From Mucilaginibacter sp. UBA4741 (GTDB lineage Bacteria; Bacteroidota; Bacteroidia; Sphingobacteriales; Sphingobacteriaceae): a stretch of 9,140 nucleotides of DNA. The translations under genes were made by a program, and so were the position numbers. Shown here piece after piece: positions 6,851-9,140 of the stretch; the stretch's first letter is position 1; each line of letters starts with the position of its first letter. The notes under the pieces were generated by a model. The model was not told where the DNA came from. It saw only the letters and a list, made by a program, of their open reading frames with translations, and ran no database searches. The DNA lies in assembly GCA_002403905.1 (NCBI GenBank), contig DHIR01000197.1, positions 399 through 9,538 on the forward strand. The letters run 5' to 3'.

Positions 6851-7644
6851 ATGATTCCGGCAATACCTGATACCTTATCTAAATTAATATTAGCCATTAT
6901 ATATTTCTTATTGGATATTCTTTTTTTGCAACTCAATCAGAATATAAAGAATACTCAACAAACTTTGAAAAAAACAAATCCCAAATAGACAGTCTGAGTG
7001 ATAAGCAAGAAATAAACGAGTATAAACTAAAAATATTAAATGAAAAAGCCAAAGATTTATCAAGTCAATATGGGGTAAAAAATCCTCTGAAGATAAAAGA
7101 TTCATTGGTAATCTTTGAGGAAATACTTACTGGCTCAAAAAATGACATTCGTGTTAATGGTGAATTAAAAAGGCTATGGGAGGATTATAAAAACGCTGAT
7201 TTTTATTTCAAGCATGATTTAAAAAAGTTCAACAGGTTAAATAGTTCCTTAAAAGAATTAAATAACGATCATAACAATGACACGGAACTGTATAATTTAT
7301 TTTTGATATTAGGTATTTTATGTGGTTTTTTAGGTTTCTTAACTCTAAGTATTGAAGAAATAAAAAAAGAAAGAATTTTTGAATACGAAAATGTTTTGTT
7401 CTGTCAGTCTTGTGCTAAAAAATTTTATAGCCCGGTCCAGAGGGCAAAATATAATGATGGGGAAATAAACAAACTGTATTGTTGCGAGTGTTTTTCCAAT
7501 GATAAATTTACCGATGAAACTTTGACGGCTGACATAATTTACAAAAGATGCTTATCCCATTTTAAGAAGACCACTAAATTAAGTCGATTTCTTTTGAAAG
7601 TGAAAGTTAATAAATTACACAGATGGTTTAATTCCCCTTATTAA
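6851..7644 (+). pseudogene. Membrane-anchored zinc-ribbon protein, frame broken near the start
   Basis: An ATG at 6851 after an A-rich stretch opens MIPAIPDTLSKLILAIIYFL, a membrane helix, but that frame stops at 6986-6988. The next frame is open from 6883 to 7644 without an ATG; its first usable alternative start is TTG 7105. Joining the two by a -1 step in the T7 run at 6921-6927 gives about 264 residues. The product would have an N-terminal helix, a Lys/Glu/Asn-rich loop with coiled-coil character, a second helix (from LYNLFLILGILCGF), then a cytosolic zinc ribbon. The ribbon is CQSC, 22 residues, CCEC, followed by FTDETLTADII. That pattern fits the 'putative zinc ribbon' domain I recall as PF12674 (CQSC...YCxxC...FTxPxxT). 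Function is unknown. Codon use is strongly AT-biased compared with neighbours, consistent with transfer. It may be a true pseudogene, a slippage-expressed gene, or a homopolymer sequencing error. Confidence 0.65.
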
Positions 7645-7668
7645 TTTCATTACCCCATTGTGTGAATT

Positions 7669-7839
7669 TTATAAGAGCTTTGCTGTTTCTTCACTTTTGA
7701 ATTACTGCTGTTTTTCAGCTGTGAAGCTTGTTTCCGCATTTGTGTTAAGGAAACGCTGGACTTTTTTGAGTTGGTTTGTTTGGCCATCCGGTCCATTTCC
7801 GAAAATGATACGTTGTAATTCATCTTTGATTTTGTTCAT
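7669..7839 (-). pseudogene. Remnant of a polyvalent-protein-kinase-like gene (5' end only)
   Basis: From ATG at 7839 the minus strand reads a 45-residue peptide beginning MNKIKDELQRIIFGNG and ending NTNAETSFTAEKQQ, then TAA (7702-7704). The same frame continues beyond the stop as FKSEETAKLL before a second stop at 7669. The layout (IKDEL..I.FGNG...FL..NAETS..EKQQ then FK.EE..KLL) resembles the start of small Bacteroidota proteins that I recall being annotated as polyvalent-protein-kinase-like. In those, the EKQQ and FK..E blocks are contiguous and the kinase-like core follows. Here only the N-terminus survives, with one nonsense codon and the rest missing at the end of the zinc-ribbon gene. 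The family assignment is from memory. The reading frame and its continuation are seen directly. Confidence 0.5.
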
Positions 7840-7854
7840 TGATCAAACAATACC

Positions 7855-7862
7855 CAAAAATA
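7855..7862 (-). promoter_or_regulatory. Candidate -7 box for the remnant gene
   Basis: Read on the minus strand this is TATTTTTG, an exact TAnnTTTG match 15 bp before the ATG at 7839. It implies a very short leader. A functional-looking promoter on a broken gene suggests recent decay, though such boxes are easy to find in AT-rich DNA. Confidence 0.4.
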
Positions 7863-7909
7863 AGGTTTTCCGCCGAAATAAAAAAACGCCCGCCCTATTC
7901 TCATTGATG

Positions 7910-7919
7910 ATCCGCGGAT
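7910..7919. other. 10-bp GC-rich palindrome next to the attR-like repeat
   Basis: ATCCGCGGAT is a perfect palindrome ending 3 bp before the 48-bp repeat. It could be a recombinase or accessory-protein site at the island edge. Only its position supports this. Confidence 0.3.
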
Positions 7920-7922
7920 GAA

Positions 7923-7970
7923 GTTTCCGGTACCATCGATATGAGTTCGAATCTCGTCGGGAGCACAAAA
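7923..7970 (+). repeat. attR-like 48-bp repeat: 3' fragment of tRNA-Arg
   Basis: This is an exact copy of tRNA-Arg from the anticodon stem to the discriminator base (7965) plus CAAAA. The 5' half of the tRNA, including the acceptor 5' strand and D arm, is absent, so it cannot make a tRNA. Its orientation matches the intact gene, as expected for the far end of a tRNA-integrated element. Confidence 0.85.
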
Positions 7971-7990
7971 AATTGCTATGAAATAAAAGA

Positions 7991-8010
7991 TTAATCGTAT
8001 TTAATCGTAT
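7991..8010. repeat. Adjacent 10-bp direct repeat
   Basis: TTAATCGTAT occurs twice with no spacer (7991-8000 and 8001-8010), 20 bp outside the attR-like repeat. It may be a slippage duplication, or paired binding sites for an integration factor. Confidence 0.6.
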
Positions 8011-8045
8011 CAACCAAGTAACCATTGGAGGATGATTAAATAGTT

Positions 8046-8085
8046 CTATTGAAGTTATGCGTAGGTTCAATAGCAAAACTTTTTT
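8046..8085 (+). terminator. Weak hairpin with T run
   Basis: CTATTGAA (8046-8053) pairs perfectly with TTCAATAG (8066-8073) around a 12-nt loop. CAAAAC and T6 (8080-8085) follow. The gap between stem and T run makes it weak as a plus-strand terminator. It lies just past the stop of the minus-strand glycosyltransferase, where the minus strand has no T run after the stem. Confidence 0.4.
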
Positions 8086-8117
8086 ATTTTAATATTTAAT
8101 CTTATAACAGTATTAAA

Positions 8118-9137
8118 TTAATCAGCGTAATAAGTCTGAAGTATTTGCTTATACAAATCGATCATCTTGGTTTTTATTTCTGCTTTATCAAATTCAGCGA
8201 TCAATTTCACAGAAATCTGAACGCTTTCTTCATAAAACAAACTGTTTGTTAAAAGGCGCTGTGTTATCTTTATAAAATCATTTGTATCTGCTGCTTTAAG
8301 GTATGGGCTGGTGTATAAACTTGTATACTCCGATATATCTCTGAATACTACCGGTAAACCCGCTGCTGCTGCTTCTAAAGGTGCCAAAGGGCAATTTTCC
8401 TGATAAGAAGGAAATAGAAAAACATCTGCGGCTGCATACATAGGCGACATATCTTCCAATGCCTTTAAACCGGTAAAAAAAATATTGGAGGGGGCGTTTT
8501 CTATCCTTTTATCGATCCGCTTAATTCCCTCGGTGAACATCCCCCACGGCCGGCCGCCAACCCAAACAAATTTATGATTCGGCATGGCCGCAGCTATATC
8601 AATAAAATCTTCCACCCCTTTTCTTTCCTGTAATTGCCCGACCCCTAATATTAACTTTTCATCGAATTTAATCCCTAATAGCTCCCTGCCTTTTTTCCTG
8701 TTTTCAATTGTTCTTGCCCAATTTTCTTTCAATACCGGGTTATGGATTAGTATGATGTCAGATTTTACACCCAAATCCTTGATGGCTTTTTCAACCGTAG
8801 GTGAAATGGCGATCACGACATCGGCAAAAGAATAAGCCAGTTTTAAGTATAAGCTGGTCAGCGGTAACAGTTGTTTCCAAAAAGGAATAGTACCCTTACT
8901 GGAGTCCGGTATAACATGGGCAGTCAGTATCCGTCTTCCTTTATAGTTTCTACCCTTCCAGAAATAATAAGGCCCATAGGTATGCGAATGGAAAATATTC
9001 CCTTTTCCTTCCCCATTGACAGTGAGGATAATACCCCGGTCACCGGCCAGTAATTCTATTAATTCAATATAGGCGGTATGTACGCCCTGCCCTTGAATGA
9101 CCCAGGCAGTTTCGGAAACCATATGCAGCCTGATCAA
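8118..9137 (-). CDS. GT4-type glycosyltransferase, start at or beyond window edge
   Basis: The sequence shows 339 residues of a GT-B-fold glycosyltransferase that uses a nucleotide sugar and retains the anomeric configuration. The N-terminal acceptor domain opens with RLHMVSETAWVIQGQGVHTAY and has SHTYGPYYF at about 51-59. The donor domain starts with ILGVGQLQERKGVEDF (about 163-178), the usual GxGxLxxRKG region. It ends with the EX7E motif SYQENCPLAPLEAAAAGLPV (244-263, Glu247 and Glu255), typical of GT4 (pfam Glycos_transf_1). This suggests glycolipid or surface polysaccharide synthesis, and the acceptor is not readable. The first codon in the window that could start it is TTG (9137-9135). 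An in-frame ATG lies five codons later, inside the conserved first strand, so the real start may be outside the window. More polysaccharide genes may follow upstream. Confidence 0.92.
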   Translation of the reverse strand: MIRLHMVSETAWVIQGQGVHTAYIELIELLAGDRGIILTVNGEGKGNIFHSHTYGPYYFWKGRNYKGRRILTAHVIPDSSKGTIPFWKQLLPLTSLYLKLAYSFADVVIAISPTVEKAIKDLGVKSDIILIHNPVLKENWARTIENRKKGRELLGIKFDEKLILGVGQLQERKGVEDFIDIAAAMPNHKFVWVGGRPWGMFTEGIKRIDKRIENAPSNIFFTGLKALEDMSPMYAAADVFLFPSYQENCPLAPLEAAAAGLPVVFRDISEYTSLYTSPYLKAADTNDFIKITQRLLTNSLFYEESVQISVKLIAEFDKAEIKTKMIDLYKQILQTYYAD

Positions 9138-9140
9138 CCG

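Larger units (their letters stand above)
6598..7970 (+). mobile_element. Putative tRNA-Arg-integrated island remnant (about 1.3 kb)
   Basis: The segment is bounded by a perfect 48-bp direct repeat of the tRNA-Arg 3' half (6598-6645 and 7923-7970), with the intact gene at the left and the fragment at the right in the same orientation. This is the arrangement left by tyrosine-recombinase integration into a tRNA. The interior is more AT-rich than the flanking genes. It holds a frame-broken membrane zinc-ribbon gene and a truncated gene remnant on the opposite strand. No integrase, relaxase or replication gene is present. It is therefore either a deletion residue of a larger island or a non-autonomous cassette mobilised in trans. 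The repeat is seen directly, while the element's origin is inferred. Confidence 0.7.

Noticed and set aside
6908..7105. Minus-strand open frame of 65 hydrophobic residues
   Set aside because: It is antisense to the zinc-ribbon gene. Its Leu/Phe/Ile-rich content just reflects the Lys/Glu/Asn AT-rich coding on the other strand.
7843..8076. Minus-strand open frame of 77 residues
   Set aside because: It crosses the whole antisense of the 48-bp tRNA fragment and gives the typical spurious tRNA-derived peptide. It has no coding signal.

Overview
The window looks like chromosomal DNA of a Bacteroidota bacterium, most likely Sphingobacteriaceae (Mucilaginibacter/Pedobacter type). The evidence is several -7 boxes of the Bacteroidota form TAnnTTTG, A-rich translation starts with little Shine-Dalgarno sequence, moderate GC content, and protein variants typical of that phylum. 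The genus is an inference.

Left part (1-4593) is ordinary core genome. A DUF5362-like membrane protein and the Mg2+ transporter MgtE lie on the minus strand. The ATPase YchF is divergent on the plus strand, and a membrane-tethered metallophosphoesterase converges on it. The notable non-coding feature is a pair of related imperfect palindromes built from 7-bp units of the CAAGAAT type. One lies in the ychF leader and the other between the convergent ychF and phosphoesterase genes.

Middle part (4594-6568) begins with a 418-bp gene-free stretch carrying a 42-bp tandem repeat (about 3.4 copies). A decayed tRNA-Arg copy with a very strong terminator hairpin follows, then a Gfo/Idh/MocA-family oxidoreductase on the minus strand.

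Right part (6569-7970) is the most interesting. An intact tRNA-Arg(CCG) is followed 1.3 kb later by a perfect 48-bp repeat of its 3' half. This is the classic footprint of integration into a tRNA gene. The bounded segment is AT-rich and has no integrase. It carries a frame-interrupted membrane-anchored zinc-ribbon protein and a truncated, stop-containing remnant of a small Bacteroidota protein that resembles the N-terminus of the polyvalent-protein-kinase-like family. It reads as the residue of an eroded mobile island, or as a tiny non-autonomous cassette. Beyond it (8118-9140) is a GT4-type glycosyltransferase on the minus strand whose start is at or beyond the window edge.

I see no complete new multi-gene system. 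The best leads are the three-copy tRNA-Arg locus with its 1.3-kb insert, the frame-broken zinc-ribbon membrane gene, the heptad palindromes around ychF and the 42-bp repeat array.
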